From Fictibacillus sp. BK138 (GTDB lineage: Bacteria; Bacillota; Bacilli; Bacillales; Fictibacillaceae), in the NCBI RefSeq assembly GCF_004216955.1, contig NZ_SGXL01000001.1, positions 2,917,963 to 2,981,962 on the forward strand: DNA of 64,000 nucleotides, given 5' to 3'. The notes under the pieces are model-generated. The model was not told the DNA's origin. It searched no databases and saw only the letters and a program-made list of their open reading frames with translations. Of this stretch, positions 52,588-62,281 are shown one piece after another. Made by a program: the position numbers and the translations under genes. Within the stretch, counting starts at the first letter, position 1. Each line of letters begins with the position of its first letter.

Positions 52588-52854
52588 TCAGCTCCTGAAA
52601 AAAGATTTTATTAAAAGTACAAGACGGTTAATACCGTAGATCACTAACACATCGATTATTAAAAATTCTATTGAACCACCTAAATCCTCTTCAGGTGTAA
52701 GCGTTGAGGACCAATAGATATAGAAACCTGCAAAAATCGTTGCACCCGCTAATGCTGTCTTCCAGCTTGCTACATTCAACAGGCCGCCAATAAGACCTAA
52801 TAATAAGCTCAAAACCGGAAAGATAAAGAGTAAGTAAAGCATAATATCTAACAT
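52588..52854 (-). CDS. Small membrane protein, unknown function
   Basis: An 88-residue, mostly hydrophobic protein with three likely helices (LYLLFIFPVLSLLLGLIGGLL, ALAGATIFAGFYIYW and LIIDVLVIYGINRLVLLI) and the acidic loop TPEEDLGGS. It may belong to the DUF2651-type small membrane proteins, but I am not certain. GGGGGTA is 7 bases before the ATG. The 2H phosphoesterase gene follows directly. Confidence 0.65.
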   Translation of the reverse strand: MLDIMLYLLFIFPVLSLLLGLIGGLLNVASWKTALAGATIFAGFYIYWSSTLTPEEDLGGSIEFLIIDVLVIYGINRLVLLIKSFFRS

Positions 52855-53058
52855 AAAATACCCCCAGAATAAACCCTCTAATCCAACATTTCTGTTGTAG
52901 TAATTATACCTTAATCCAAAGTTTGGTAAATATATCTTTCGACTTTTTCAAGTATGACCACCTATTCCGCTCTTGTCCCGAAAAAATGGGCTAATTCCGC
53001 CCAAACCTTTAACTTGTACCCTTAATAATCTGTCATTGTAAAGAAGGAGGTGGGTTAT

Positions 53059-53181
53059 ATGGGATTTAAGTCACACGGAAACAGCTTTGCTTTGATCGTA
53101 GTGCTATTTATCTTGTTAATCATCGTTGGGTGCTGCTGGTGCGGTGGTTACGGCGGCGGTTACGGAGGAGGCTGGTGTTAA
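53059..53181 (+). CDS. YjcZ/SscA-family small sporulation protein
   Basis: A 40-residue peptide with a short hydrophilic start (MGFKSHGNSFA), a hydrophobic helix (LIVVLFILLIIVG) and a Cys/Trp/Gly/Tyr-rich end (CCWCGGYGGGYGGGW). This is the YjcZ pattern typical of Bacillus sporulation peptides that help coat assembly. AAGGAGGTGGG precedes the ATG. It is too short for ordinary gene finders. Confidence 0.88.
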   Translation: MGFKSHGNSFALIVVLFILLIIVGCCWCGGYGGGYGGGWC

Positions 53182-53302
53182 TCACCACCCTTCTTCCAAG
53201 CTGGAAGTAAGGCGCTGATATAATCTAGCAATCAATTGCGTTAAAACCTTTTGCTTAGAACAACCCCTCGAATGACTACAGAGATAGAAAACTAGAGAGA
53301 GA

Positions 53303-53336
53303 AAAAAGACCTGCACTCTTATGAGGGCAGGTCTTT
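53303..53336 (+). terminator. Hairpin terminator after the sporulation peptide region
   Basis: AAAGACCTGC and GCAGGTCTTT arms around a 12-base loop with A/T-rich flanks; it separates the small gene from the repeat array. Confidence 0.75.
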
Positions 53337-53344
53337 AACATTTT

Positions 53345-53717
53345 AAGAACCGCTCGTAAATCTTCAGAACCGCTCGTAAATTTCTAGAACCGCTCGTAAA
53401 TCTCTAGAACCGCTCGTAAATCTCTAGAACCGCTCGTAAATCTCTAGAACCGCTCGTAAATCTCTAAAACCGCTCGTAAATCTCTAAAACCGCTCGTAAA
53501 TCTCTAAAACCGCTCGTAAATCTCTAAAACCGCTCGTAAATTTCTAGAACCGCTCGTAAATCTCTAGAACCGATCGTAAATCTCTAGAACCGCTCGTAAA
53601 TCCCTAGAACCGCTCGTAAATCTCTAAAACTGCTCGTAAATCTCTAAAACCGCTCGTAAATCTCTAAAACCGCTCGTAAATCTCTAAAACCGCTCGTAAA
53701 TCTCTAGAACCGCTATT
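53345..53717. repeat. Tandem repeat array, 20-bp unit, 18 full units
   Basis: Eighteen consecutive 20-bp units of the form ACCGCTCGTAAATCTCTAGA (start at 53348), with an incomplete nineteenth, vary mainly at CTAGA/CTAAA. The core ACCGCTCGTAAATC is the same as in the array at 16121-16360, 37 kb away. It fills the gap between the YjcZ-like gene and the convergent hom gene. There are no unique spacers and no cas genes. Confidence 0.95.
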
Positions 53718-53755
53718 ATTTCTTCTATGAAAATAGCATTCAAGCAAGCTAACAA

Positions 53756-53791
53756 CAAAAAAACACTGCAGGAGCCACTCTGCAATGTTTT
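53756..53791 (-). terminator. Terminator of the metY-ssu-metX-hom operon
   Basis: AAAACATTGCAG and CTGCAGTGTTTT arms around AGTGGCTC are followed by TTTTTTTG on the minus strand. Confidence 0.9.
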
Positions 53792-53818
53792 CAACATCCA
53801 CTTGATGAAGCTGACGCT

Positions 53819-55099
53819 TTAAAGATTAATTACTCTTTGAAGCACGTGATCTCTTTCTTCGACTTTTACTTCTGCTGGTTTCAATTTCCCTGCCACTTCA
53901 TATACAACAAGATCAGCATTCGTTCTTAACGATTCAGCTGTTCTCTCCTCACATCTGATCAGTAAATAAACCAAATCGCCTCTTACATCTTGTTTTAGAA
54001 GCTGAATATCATCCGAACCATTAAAACCTACGGATGAACCGATCACAGCGTATACCCCTACCAATGACCCCGCGACTGATTTACTGCCTAAAGAATCAGC
54101 TTTCACAACAGACTGCTTCTTCCTTACAGCTCCTCCTGAATGAGATTGAAGCACATACGTTAAGTCTTCAACCATCGCACTGGCTGTTGGGAGTTTTCCT
54201 GCGCCGGCACCTTGAACAGTCACTTTGCCAGCAAGACTTGTTTCTACCATGATTGCGTTCTGTACATCTTCCACTCCGTATAGAGGATGTTCCGCATCAA
54301 CGAGCACCGGCTTTACGGAAGCTGTGAATGTGCCCCGATCACTTCTGATCCGCGCTAGATGCTTCACTTTATAGCCCCAGCGGCTAAACACTTCAATCTG
54401 CTCAGACGAAACTTCGGTGATTCCTTTTCGCTCCACTTCATCCCAGTTTGGCGAACTTCCAAAAGATAACTCGCTAAGGATCATGAGCTTATAAAAAGCA
54501 TCAAATCCCTCTACATCATTTACGGGATCTGCTTCAGCATATCCGAGTTCCTGAGCCTTCTTTAACACTTCTTCAAACGTTAACCCTTTTTTACGCATGT
54601 TCGTCAAAATATAATTAGAGGTGCCATTTAAAATAGCTTCTACCGATAGAATATCGTTCACTTGCAGAAGTTGAGAAATGCTGCGGATAATCGGTGTTCC
54701 TCCAGCTGTTGTCGCTTCATAGCCCACAGAAACACCGGCTTCCTCGGCCTTTTTAAGCAATGTTTTTCCGTGTTTGGCAAACATCACTTTGTTGGCCGTG
54801 ATAACGCGGCACCCTTTTTCAATGGCTTTGCTTAAATACGTGAACCCTGGCTCTTCTCCCACAATGGCTTCAAAAACAATCTGAAGATCTGGGATGTTCA
54901 ATACTTCCTCAAAATCAGTCGTGACTAGGATATGTTCATCTACATCCCGCTTTTTTGCACCATCTTTTACTAAGATGGCTTCGATAATGACTTCCTCACC
55001 CAGTACAGTTTTCAGCTGTTCTCTGTGAGTCTTTAACGCATCATAAACACCTTGCCCGACTGTTCCAAAACCAAGCAATGCCGCTTTAATAGGTGCCAT
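53819..55099 (-). CDS. hom: Homoserine dehydrogenase
   Basis: A 426-residue homoserine dehydrogenase that reduces aspartate semialdehyde to homoserine with NAD(P)H. The N-terminal nucleotide motif GFGTVGQGV, the catalytic YLSKAIEKGCRVITANKVMFAKHG region, TTAGGTPIIRS, and the C-terminal ACT-like regulatory domain (residues about 345-426) are present. As last gene of the S-box operon it supplies homoserine to MetX next to it. GAGGAGG is 7 bases before the ATG, and its start lies in the metX end (14-base overlap). Confidence 0.95.
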   Translation of the reverse strand: MAPIKAALLGFGTVGQGVYDALKTHREQLKTVLGEEVIIEAILVKDGAKKRDVDEHILVTTDFEEVLNIPDLQIVFEAIVGEEPGFTYLSKAIEKGCRVITANKVMFAKHGKTLLKKAEEAGVSVGYEATTAGGTPIIRSISQLLQVNDILSVEAILNGTSNYILTNMRKKGLTFEEVLKKAQELGYAEADPVNDVEGFDAFYKLMILSELSFGSSPNWDEVERKGITEVSSEQIEVFSRWGYKVKHLARIRSDRGTFTASVKPVLVDAEHPLYGVEDVQNAIMVETSLAGKVTVQGAGAGKLPTASAMVEDLTYVLQSHSGGAVRKKQSVVKADSLGSKSVAGSLVGVYAVIGSSVGFNGSDDIQLLKQDVRGDLVYLLIRCEERTAESLRTNADLVVYEVAGKLKPAEVKVEERDHVLQRVINL

Positions 55100-56183
55100 A
55101 TTGCAGCCTCCTCTCCTGAGTCAATGCATTTTTTACATAAGGTCCCCACTTATCGAACTCTACTAAGAAACCATCATGACCAAAGTCTGTTTCAATCGAA
55201 TAATAAGTTCCATAACGAGTGTGTTTAACAAATGCTTCAATCACTTCAGGCGGATAAAGCAGGTCACCTTCGTATCCAAAGGCATGGACTTCCGCTTGAA
55301 TCTGTGAGGCTGCTCGTTTCCAGCCGCCAAGCTTATCGCCAATATCATAAGCATTCATCGCATATAGAAGAGTCAAATAACTATCCACATCAAATCGTTT
55401 CGTCAGTTTTTCCCCTTGATAATTCAAATAGGAATCTACTTGAAAGTAAGGCTTTCCTTCCACGTCTTTCTCACGTATTTCTCTTTGAAATCTATCATTA
55501 AAGAGCTTTGGCTGCCTGTATGTCAGAAGTCCCGCCATCCTTGCAATCTCCAGACCTACTAACCTTTCTCCTTCAACTCGCCTGCCGCTTCTATAGACTG
55601 GATCATTTACAATGGCATGAATCGCCATCCTGTTAAAACCTACACCATAATCATTCAGGAATGGAGTGGCTGCAAAAATGAATACTTTTTCCATAAAATA
55701 AGGATACTGAACGGACCATTCCATCGCCTGCATGCCGCCAAGGGAACCACCTAAAACGGCAAAGAGCCTTGGTACGCCTAAAACATCTAACGCCTGGCGC
55801 TGAGCACGAACCATGTCTCGTACCGTAATAAAAGGAAAAGTCTTATGATAGGGCTTGCCGGTTTCGGGATTGACCTCAGCCGGACCCGTTGAACCGCTGC
55901 ATCCTCCGATAACATTAAACGTAATAACGTGAAAAAGGTTTGTATCAATGTATCCTTCGGGTCCGATCAGTCCTCTCCACCAGCCTGGCTCTTTTTCTGA
56001 ACCGTATGCATGCTGATTTCCTGTAAGAGCATGGCATAACAGGAGCACCGGTCCCTTCGTATTTCCGGTTATCTCATATGCCAGCTCAGCATCCGTTATT
56101 ACTTGGCCTGACTCTAAGGCAAAATCACCGATTCTCACCTTGCCGACTTTTCGGTTTGCTTCAAGCAAGTTTTTGCTGCTCAC
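55086..56183 (-). CDS. metX: Homoserine O-acetyltransferase
   Basis: A 365-residue alpha/beta-hydrolase-fold acetyltransferase that makes O-acetyl-L-homoserine from homoserine and acetyl-CoA. The catalytic Ser is in VLGGSLGGMQAMEW (about residue 143), the Asp and His triad partners appear in PPEVIEAF-region and DFGHDGFLVEF. The N-terminal GPVLLLCHALTGNQHAYG motif is typical. It starts at GTG, overlapping the acetyl-CoA synthetase stop. The acetyl product is consumed by MetY from the same operon. Confidence 0.95.
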   Translation of the reverse strand: MSSKNLLEANRKVGKVRIGDFALESGQVITDAELAYEITGNTKGPVLLLCHALTGNQHAYGSEKEPGWWRGLIGPEGYIDTNLFHVITFNVIGGCSGSTGPAEVNPETGKPYHKTFPFITVRDMVRAQRQALDVLGVPRLFAVLGGSLGGMQAMEWSVQYPYFMEKVFIFAATPFLNDYGVGFNRMAIHAIVNDPVYRSGRRVEGERLVGLEIARMAGLLTYRQPKLFNDRFQREIREKDVEGKPYFQVDSYLNYQGEKLTKRFDVDSYLTLLYAMNAYDIGDKLGGWKRAASQIQAEVHAFGYEGDLLYPPEVIEAFVKHTRYGTYYSIETDFGHDGFLVEFDKWGPYVKNALTQERRLQYGTY

Positions 56184-57852
56184 GGGCCTTCAGCTCTCTT
56201 CGTAAAATTTTTCCGCTGATCTTTGTTTTCGGGAGTTCCTCTACAACTTCGATCTCACGCGGTGCTGCATGCGCCGCAAGTTCCCCTCTAACATAGACAC
56301 GGATCTCTTCTAACAGATCACTGCTCTGTGAATAGCCGTCTTTCAGCACGATAAACGCTTTAACGATCTCTCCCCGAATCGGATCAGGTTTCCCGATCAC
56401 ACCTGCTTCAGCGACAGCTTCGTGCTCGATGAGTTTGCTCTCGACTTCAAACGGGCCGATTCTTTCACCTGATGAATTGATCATGTCGTCCGAACGTCCT
56501 TGGAAGAAGATATAGCCGTCGTCATCACGGTAAGCAAGGTCACCCGAAACGTACCAGTCACCCCATCCAAAATAAGATTGATATTTCTCAGCGTTCTGCC
56601 ACACTTCTCTCATAATGGCTGGCCAAGGTGCCTTGATCGCTAAGTGGCCCACAGAAAATGGCGGCAGTTCTTTTCCTTCTTCATCTAATACAGTTGCTGT
56701 TATTCCTGGAAAAGCTTTTCCCATCGATCCTGGTTTAATCGTTGCATTCGGCAGATTCACGATCAGCTGCGCACCGGTTTCTGTCATCCACCATGTATCA
56801 TGAATTCTTTTTTCAAGAATATTCTTGCCCCAATAAATAACCTCTGGATTTAACGGTTCACCTACACTCAGAATATGGCGCAGTTTTGATAGATCATATT
56901 GTTCAGGCAGCTTATTCCCTTTTGCCATCAGCATACGAAACGCAGTTGGAGCACTATACCAGACCGTTACGCCGGCATTTTGCAGCGTTTCATACCATTG
57001 TTCTGCTTTAAAGCGTCCGCCATGAACCACAATCGTTGCTCCATTTAAAAGAGGTGCAAATACTCCGTACACGGTTCCTGTAACCCAGCCTGGATGTGCC
57101 GTGCACCAATACACATCATCTTCCTGAATATCAAGTACCCAGCGTCCGGTTAAATATTGCTGTGTCATCGCGCGATGTGCGTGAATGATTCCTTTCGGCT
57201 TGCCAGTTGAACCAGATGTATAGTGAATGTTCAGCCCGTGCTCTGGTTCCACCCACTCCACTAGGCTCTCAACATCTCCAACAGAGTCCAATTCATCTAT
57301 TAGTGAAATTTCTCCATTTTCACCAGCTCCATCAGTTAAAAAGACCGTATGAAGACTCGGCAGCTCATTCCTTGGCACACGTTTATAGAGGTCTTGATCT
57401 GTGATTAAAAAAGTTCCTTCACAGTCTGCTATGCGGTCTCTTACAGCATCAGACATAAATGCTTCAAACAGCGGACCGACAACTGCTCCTAGTTTAATAG
57501 CTGCGAGCATGGCAATATGGCAATCAGGATGTTTGGGCAAGAAGACAAAAACGAAATCTCCTTTTTTTACACCATGTTTAGAAAGCACGGCTGCCCATTT
57601 ATCTGTTGTATCCTTGAGTTCCTCGTACGTGATCTTAAACTCTAGTGAATCATCCAAGTAATGCAGAGCTGTTTTTTCACCGCGCCCTTCTTCCACATGA
57701 CGATCCACACATTCATAAGCCATGTTAGTCTTGCCATCCGCTCTCCTGTTAAACCTTTTTGTTATGGAGTCCCAAGAAAATGGCGCGTCATCTCTGTCAG
57801 TTACAACATTATAGGTCCCGTTTACAGGTTCAATGGATGCTAGTTTTGTCAT
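56161..57852 (-). CDS. acsA: Acetyl-CoA synthetase (AcsA-like)
   Basis: A 563-residue ANL-superfamily acyl-CoA synthetase, similar in length to Bacillus AcsA. AMP-binding motif NIHYTSGSTGKPKG, the VHxTWW-type DTWWMTETGAQ region, SGDLAYRDDDGYIFFQGRSDD and the C-terminal Lys in LPKTKISGKILRREL are intact, so activity is expected. Its presence in a methionine operon is unusual: it could re-activate the acetate that MetY releases, feeding acetyl-CoA back to MetX. Its ATG overlaps the ssuB stop (ATGA). Confidence 0.9.
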   Translation of the reverse strand: MTKLASIEPVNGTYNVVTDRDDAPFSWDSITKRFNRRADGKTNMAYECVDRHVEEGRGEKTALHYLDDSLEFKITYEELKDTTDKWAAVLSKHGVKKGDFVFVFLPKHPDCHIAMLAAIKLGAVVGPLFEAFMSDAVRDRIADCEGTFLITDQDLYKRVPRNELPSLHTVFLTDGAGENGEISLIDELDSVGDVESLVEWVEPEHGLNIHYTSGSTGKPKGIIHAHRAMTQQYLTGRWVLDIQEDDVYWCTAHPGWVTGTVYGVFAPLLNGATIVVHGGRFKAEQWYETLQNAGVTVWYSAPTAFRMLMAKGNKLPEQYDLSKLRHILSVGEPLNPEVIYWGKNILEKRIHDTWWMTETGAQLIVNLPNATIKPGSMGKAFPGITATVLDEEGKELPPFSVGHLAIKAPWPAIMREVWQNAEKYQSYFGWGDWYVSGDLAYRDDDGYIFFQGRSDDMINSSGERIGPFEVESKLIEHEAVAEAGVIGKPDPIRGEIVKAFIVLKDGYSQSSDLLEEIRVYVRGELAAHAAPREIEVVEELPKTKISGKILRRELKAREQQKLA

Positions 57853-58577
57853 TGCTCGTCACCTGCTGCTTTCTTTTCAACATTTAATAGATTCAAAATA
57901 TGTGCCTTCTGTTTTGAGAGATAAGCATCTCCACGTGTTCTCGGCTTTGGTTTTTCAACTGCTACTTCAGCAAAAACTTCTCCAGGCTGTCCTTTTAAGA
58001 TGAAGATCCTGTCACACAGGTAAAGAGCTTCATCGATATCATGAGTGACAAGCAGCATCGTCGTCTGCTTCTTTTGCCAGATTGATAGAAGGAGGTCCTG
58101 CAGCTGCATTTTTGTAAATGCATCTAGTGCACTGAATGGTTCATCTAACAGCAATACTTCGGGTTCTGTGATCAGCGCTCTTGCGATTGCTGTCCGCTGT
58201 GCCATCCCGCCAGATAGATCTTTCGGATAATGTTGGTCAAAGCCAGATAGGCCCACAAGGTCTAAATACGTTTGATATTTGTTCGATTTTCGTTCTTCTT
58301 TTTCTAGACCAAATGAGATGTTGTCTTTCACAGACAGCCATGGCAAAAGCCGTGGTTCCTGAAACATCATGCCGATATTGTCGTTTCCGTCTTTCGAAGA
58401 AATCTTGCCTTCGTAGTTCGGATCGAGTCCTGAAAGCACACGCAGCAGTGTACTTTTTCCGCATCCGCTCGTTCCTAAGATTCCGATGATCTCACCCTTA
58501 TCCACGGAAAAATTTATGTTTTGAAACCCAGCCTGGTTATTGTTAAACGTCCGTTTTAAACGGTTGATGTGAAGCAT
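57849..58577 (-). CDS. ssuB: Sulfonate ABC transporter ATP-binding protein (SsuB)
   Basis: A 242-residue ABC ATPase of the nitrate/sulfonate/taurine family. Walker A GTSGCGKST, Q-loop MMFQEPRLLPWL, signature LSGGMAQR and Walker B VLLLDEPFSALD are complete. It powers import by the following-encoded permease. Genes ssuA, ssuC and ssuB are in one transcript after metY, the latter overlapping acsA. Confidence 0.93.
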   Translation of the reverse strand: MLHINRLKRTFNNNQAGFQNINFSVDKGEIIGILGTSGCGKSTLLRVLSGLDPNYEGKISSKDGNDNIGMMFQEPRLLPWLSVKDNISFGLEKEERKSNKYQTYLDLVGLSGFDQHYPKDLSGGMAQRTAIARALITEPEVLLLDEPFSALDAFTKMQLQDLLLSIWQKKQTTMLLVTHDIDEALYLCDRIFILKGQPGEVFAEVAVEKPKPRTRGDAYLSKQKAHILNLLNVEKKAAGDEQ

Positions 58578-58592
58578 CTGTTCCCCCTCCTT

Positions 58593-59444
58593 CTAAGCTT
58601 GGTTGCTTATGCTGTCCTGCCATTTAAGAGAACGATATTCGATCCATTTTAGGACTGAGTCTGTCACTTTCCCTAATACAGCAAAGAGCAGGATACTGGC
58701 AATGACGGTATCTGGTGAATACGTGTTCTGGCCGACGACCAGCAAATACCCTAATCCTTCACTTGCTCCCATCAGCTCAGCTGCAACAACGAACATCCAG
58801 CCTAGTCCGAGGCCGCTTCTCATTCCTGTGATAAAAGATGGCAATGCTGCTGGTAAAATAATGCGTTTCGTCAACTGAAATGGAGATAGCTGATAAATCT
58901 TGCCGACTTCTATCAGCTTTCGGTCAACCCCTTGAATGCCTGCCACGATGTTCAGATACACCGGGAAAAACACTCCGACTGCAATTAACGAGATCTTGGA
59001 AGGCTCTCCGATTCCCATCCATAAAATAAACAGCGGTACCCATGCGAGAGAAGGAATGGAACGAACTGCTTGAAACAGTGGGTCAAGCAGCTGTTCAGCT
59101 GTTTTGGCATACCCAACGACCGCTCCAACCACGACCGCGGCTCCTGTACCAATCGCAAATCCTAGGAACACGCGTGTTAATGTGATCGAAACATGGCCGA
59201 ACAGCGAACCATCCCTATACATGCTCATTATTTTTTCTAAAATAACGCTTGGTGCCGGAAGCAGGTGCGGCGCCAGCAATCCAGCTTTCGCAGCCAGCTC
59301 CCAAGCTATAAGCAAAACGACCGGCAAGATAGAACCAAGAACAATTCCACGGCCTTTTTTGAATAGACCTTTTGGAGATAAGAGCTTAGCAGCTGTTGCT
59401 CTCTCGCCCGCTTTCCATTTTTGTGTTTCTGAAATCACTGGCAC
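58593..59444 (-). CDS. ssuC: Sulfonate ABC transporter permease (SsuC)
   Basis: A 283-residue permease with about six membrane helices and the binding-protein-dependent transport motif (FFPVYLNIVAGIQGVDRKLIEVGK and the downstream EAA-like loop GLGWMFVVAAELMGASEGLG). It carries aliphatic sulfonates or related compounds. A GTG start with GGAGGAA upstream is used. The lipoprotein gene ssuA precedes it by 14 bases. Confidence 0.93.
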   Translation of the reverse strand: MPVISETQKWKAGERATAAKLLSPKGLFKKGRGIVLGSILPVVLLIAWELAAKAGLLAPHLLPAPSVILEKIMSMYRDGSLFGHVSITLTRVFLGFAIGTGAAVVVGAVVGYAKTAEQLLDPLFQAVRSIPSLAWVPLFILWMGIGEPSKISLIAVGVFFPVYLNIVAGIQGVDRKLIEVGKIYQLSPFQLTKRIILPAALPSFITGMRSGLGLGWMFVVAAELMGASEGLGYLLVVGQNTYSPDTVIASILLFAVLGKVTDSVLKWIEYRSLKWQDSISNQA

Positions 59445-59458
59445 TTCCTCCTTCCGTC

Positions 59459-60445
59459 TTATTTATTGATTACTTTTTCAGCAAATTTAGGGTTGATCAG
59501 TTCTTTTACGAGTTTTTGGATGTCTGTATCCTTTTTGACAATCTCTTCTGTCTGAAGTACTTCGCCTGCAGCCGATATAGCTTTTTCGTGCTGTGATCCT
59601 GGAACAGGTTCCGAGAAGTTATTTCGTTCGAGTTGTTTTTTAGCGACATCTTCTTTAATCCCCGCCTCTTCAGATAAAAGATTTGCTGCTTCCTCTGGAT
59701 TTTCAAGTGTCCACTTTCTTGCTTTTTCATAAAGCTCGATCACTTGTTCCACTTGCTTCGGATGATTCTTAGCAAACTCTGTACGAACATTCAGCGTTCC
59801 GTACGTATTAAAATCCGGATTGCGATAGATATATTTTCCGCCTGATTCCAACTCTGTTCTTGCCATATGCGGATCCAGTCCTGCCCAAGCATCAACCTGG
59901 CCTTTAATCAAAGCGTTCGCACCATCAGCATGCTGAAGGTTTACAATTTGAACATCTTTTGCTGAAAGTCCCGCCTCACTCAGTGCACGCAATAAAAAGA
60001 TGTGAGGATCTGTTCCGAATGTTGCGGCTACCTTTTTTCCTTTAAGGTCTTTTACATCCTTAATCGTGTTGCCGTCCTTCGTAACGAGTGCTGTCCATTC
60101 CGGCTGTGAATAGATATAGACAGATTCGATCGGTGCACCTTTATCTTTTGCGATGAGGGCTGCTGCTCCGGCCGTGGAACCAAAGTCCACACTATCGGAA
60201 TTCAGGAACTCCAGCGCTTTATTGCTTCCCAGGCTCTGTACCCACTCTACTTCAATGCCTTCTTTTTTAAAGGTTTCCTCTGCCCAGCCAAATTTCTTCA
60301 GTGCCAGGCTTGTTGGCGAATAGAACGCGTAATCCAGTCTGATTTTTTCTGGTTTTTCTCCTTCTTTTGCTGAGCTCGAGCAGCCCGCTAATAATAGTGC
60401 AGCTGCTAAACTAACGAGCAGCGTTCCTCTCCACCAATTTTTCAT
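59459..60445 (-). CDS. ssuA: Sulfonate-binding lipoprotein (SsuA)
   Basis: A 328-residue periplasmic-type binding lipoprotein of the nitrate/sulfonate/taurine group. The signal peptide has lipobox LLAGC (Cys about residue 22) and a Ser-rich linker. Family segments LDYAFYSPTSLALKKFGW and GKKVAATFGTDPHIFLLRAL suggest sulfonate recognition. It begins the transporter part of the operon, 45 bases after metY. Confidence 0.93.
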   Translation of the reverse strand: MKNWWRGTLLVSLAAALLLAGCSSSAKEGEKPEKIRLDYAFYSPTSLALKKFGWAEETFKKEGIEVEWVQSLGSNKALEFLNSDSVDFGSTAGAAALIAKDKGAPIESVYIYSQPEWTALVTKDGNTIKDVKDLKGKKVAATFGTDPHIFLLRALSEAGLSAKDVQIVNLQHADGANALIKGQVDAWAGLDPHMARTELESGGKYIYRNPDFNTYGTLNVRTEFAKNHPKQVEQVIELYEKARKWTLENPEEAANLLSEEAGIKEDVAKKQLERNNFSEPVPGSQHEKAISAAGEVLQTEEIVKKDTDIQKLVKELINPKFAEKVINK

Positions 60446-60490
60446 TTTATTTTCCCTCCACTTTAGTTATCTCTATTTGTCTGTCTCTAT

Positions 60491-62281
60491 TTAAACTTCA
60501 CACGCATACGTTGCGATCGTACCTCTTAAACGCTGTGCCTCTTTATAGGTGCAGCGGTTATGAACCACATCGATTCCCGCTTCTTTTGCGATCCTCGCCG
60601 CTTCAGGCGAGATGACTCCTTCTTGAAGCCAGAATACTTTTGGCTGCGTGATCGCCGCTTCTTTGGCAAGCTCGATCGCTGCTTCAGGACTTCTAAACAC
60701 CTGAACCACATCGATTGGGAACGGAATGGACTTTAGGTCTGGATAAGCTTTTTCATCCAGTACTTCCGTTTCTCTCGGATTTACCGGGACGATCTTATAC
60801 CCAAGACGCTGCATCTTTCGTGCAAGTCTATGGCTTGGTCTTGCCGGATTGGAACTTAACCCGACGATCGCAAGTGTCTTTGGCCGCTGGATCTCCTGTC
60901 CGTTTTCAACTGCTCTGTATAGTGACGACTGCAATGCCCAGCGGATTACTCCTTCATCGTTGATCGTGATCTCTTTATTTTCCGATTCGATTCCCGTTGC
61001 CACCTGAATCGCTCGGTCCAGATCGTTCGTTAAATCTTTTACCGATTCAATACCGATCGATAAACGGATCAGTTCTTCTGTTACACCCGTTGCTTTTAAT
61101 TCCTCACCACTTAACTGCTGATGAGTGGTTGATGCAGGATGGATTATGAGTGACTTTGCATCACCTACGTTTGCTACATGCGACCAGAGTGAAATATTGT
61201 TGATCACTTTGCGCCCGGCATCACGCCCGCCTTTTATGCCGAAGTTTACGATCGAACCGAAACCGTTACTTAAATATTTTTTCGCCAGCTCATGACTCCG
61301 ATGAGATGGAAGCCCCGGATAGGATACCCAATCGACCGCTGGATGTTTTTCGAGATATTCTGCCACCTCTTGTGCATTTTTTGCATGCTTTTCAACTCGC
61401 AGGTGCAGCGTTTCTAGTCCTTGTAAAAGGAGGAATGCGTTGTGAGGGCTTAAGCATGCACCGAAATCTCGTAAAAGCTGAACCCGAAGTTTCGTAGCGA
61501 ATGCAAGCGTTCCAAAGTCTGTCGCATACCTTAACCCGTTATAGCTTCTGTCAGGCTCAGTGAATCCGGGAAATTTCTCAGAGTTCCAGTTGAAGCGTCC
61601 TCCGTCAACGACCACACCGCCGATCGCTGTACCATGACCGCCGATCCATTTTGTCGCTGAATGGATAACAATATCCGCTCCCCAGCTTAATGGCTTAGTC
61701 ACATATGGCGTTGCGAACGTATTATCGATTAACAGCGGCACTCCGTTTTCGTGTGCAATGTCTGCTACAGCCTCAATATCTAGTACGTTCAAGCTTGGAT
61801 TACCAATCGTTTCAGCAAAGAACGCTTTCGTGTTCGGAGTAACTGCTTTTCTGAAATTCTCCGGATCCTCTGCATCAACAAACTTTACGTTGATTCCGTA
61901 TTTTGGAAGAGTGATAGAAAATAGATTGTAAGTGCCGCCATAAAGGTTTGTCGCCGCTACGATCTCATCTCCCGCTTGTGCGATGTTTAAGATAGCGAGC
62001 GCGATGGCCGACATCCCAGAAGAGGTTGCCACTGCTGCCACCCCGTCTTCAAGAAGTGCTACTCTTTTTTCGAAAACGTCAACCGTTGGGTTACCGATTC
62101 GGCTATAGATATTCCCAGGTTCATCTAGTGCAAATAAGCTTTGTGCATGATCCGTATCCGAAAAAACATAAGACGTTGTTTGGTAGACGGGGACCGCCCG
62201 TGAACCAGTGGTCGGATCAGGCGCTTGCCCTCCGTGTAAAAGTAATGTTTCAATGTCGTATCCATCATGAGATTTTGTCAT
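60491..62281 (-). CDS. metY: O-acetylhomoserine sulfhydrylase fused to a CoA-binding domain
   Basis: A 596-residue protein in two parts. Residues 1 to about 435 are a complete MetY: PLP lysine in [57 protein letters not shown]. It makes homocysteine and acetate from O-acetylhomoserine and sulfide. Residues from about 468 to the end form a CoA-binding (YccU-type, Rossmann) domain: [39 protein letters not shown] and VVHNRC. Ordinary MetY is about 430 residues, so this is a fusion without a frameshift in view. The CoA domain might sense acetyl-CoA or CoA. It is the first gene of the S-box operon. Confidence 0.9.
   Translation of the reverse strand: MTKSHDGYDIETLLLHGGQAPDPTTGSRAVPVYQTTSYVFSDTDHAQSLFALDEPGNIYSRIGNPTVDVFEKRVALLEDGVAAVATSSGMSAIALAILNIAQAGDEIVAATNLYGGTYNLFSITLPKYGINVKFVDAEDPENFRKAVTPNTKAFFAETIGNPSLNVLDIEAVADIAHENGVPLLIDNTFATPYVTKPLSWGADIVIHSATKWIGGHGTAIGGVVVDGGRFNWNSEKFPGFTEPDRSYNGLRYATDFGTLAFATKLRVQLLRDFGACLSPHNAFLLLQGLETLHLRVEKHAKNAQEVAEYLEKHPAVDWVSYPGLPSHRSHELAKKYLSNGFGSIVNFGIKGGRDAGRKVINNISLWSHVANVGDAKSLIIHPASTTHQQLSGEELKATGVTEELIRLSIGIESVKDLTNDLDRAIQVATGIESENKEITINDEGVIRWALQSSLYRAVENGQEIQRPKTLAIVGLSSNPARPSHRLARKMQRLGYKIVPVNPRETEVLDEKAYPDLKSIPFPIDVVQVFRSPEAAIELAKEAAITQPKVFWLQEGVISPEAARIAKEAGIDVVHNRCTYKEAQRLRGTIATYACEV

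Noticed and set aside
53345..53717. CRISPR array
   Set aside because: Units are directly joined with no unique spacers, the unit is only 20 bp, and no cas genes are present. The same applies to 16121-16360.
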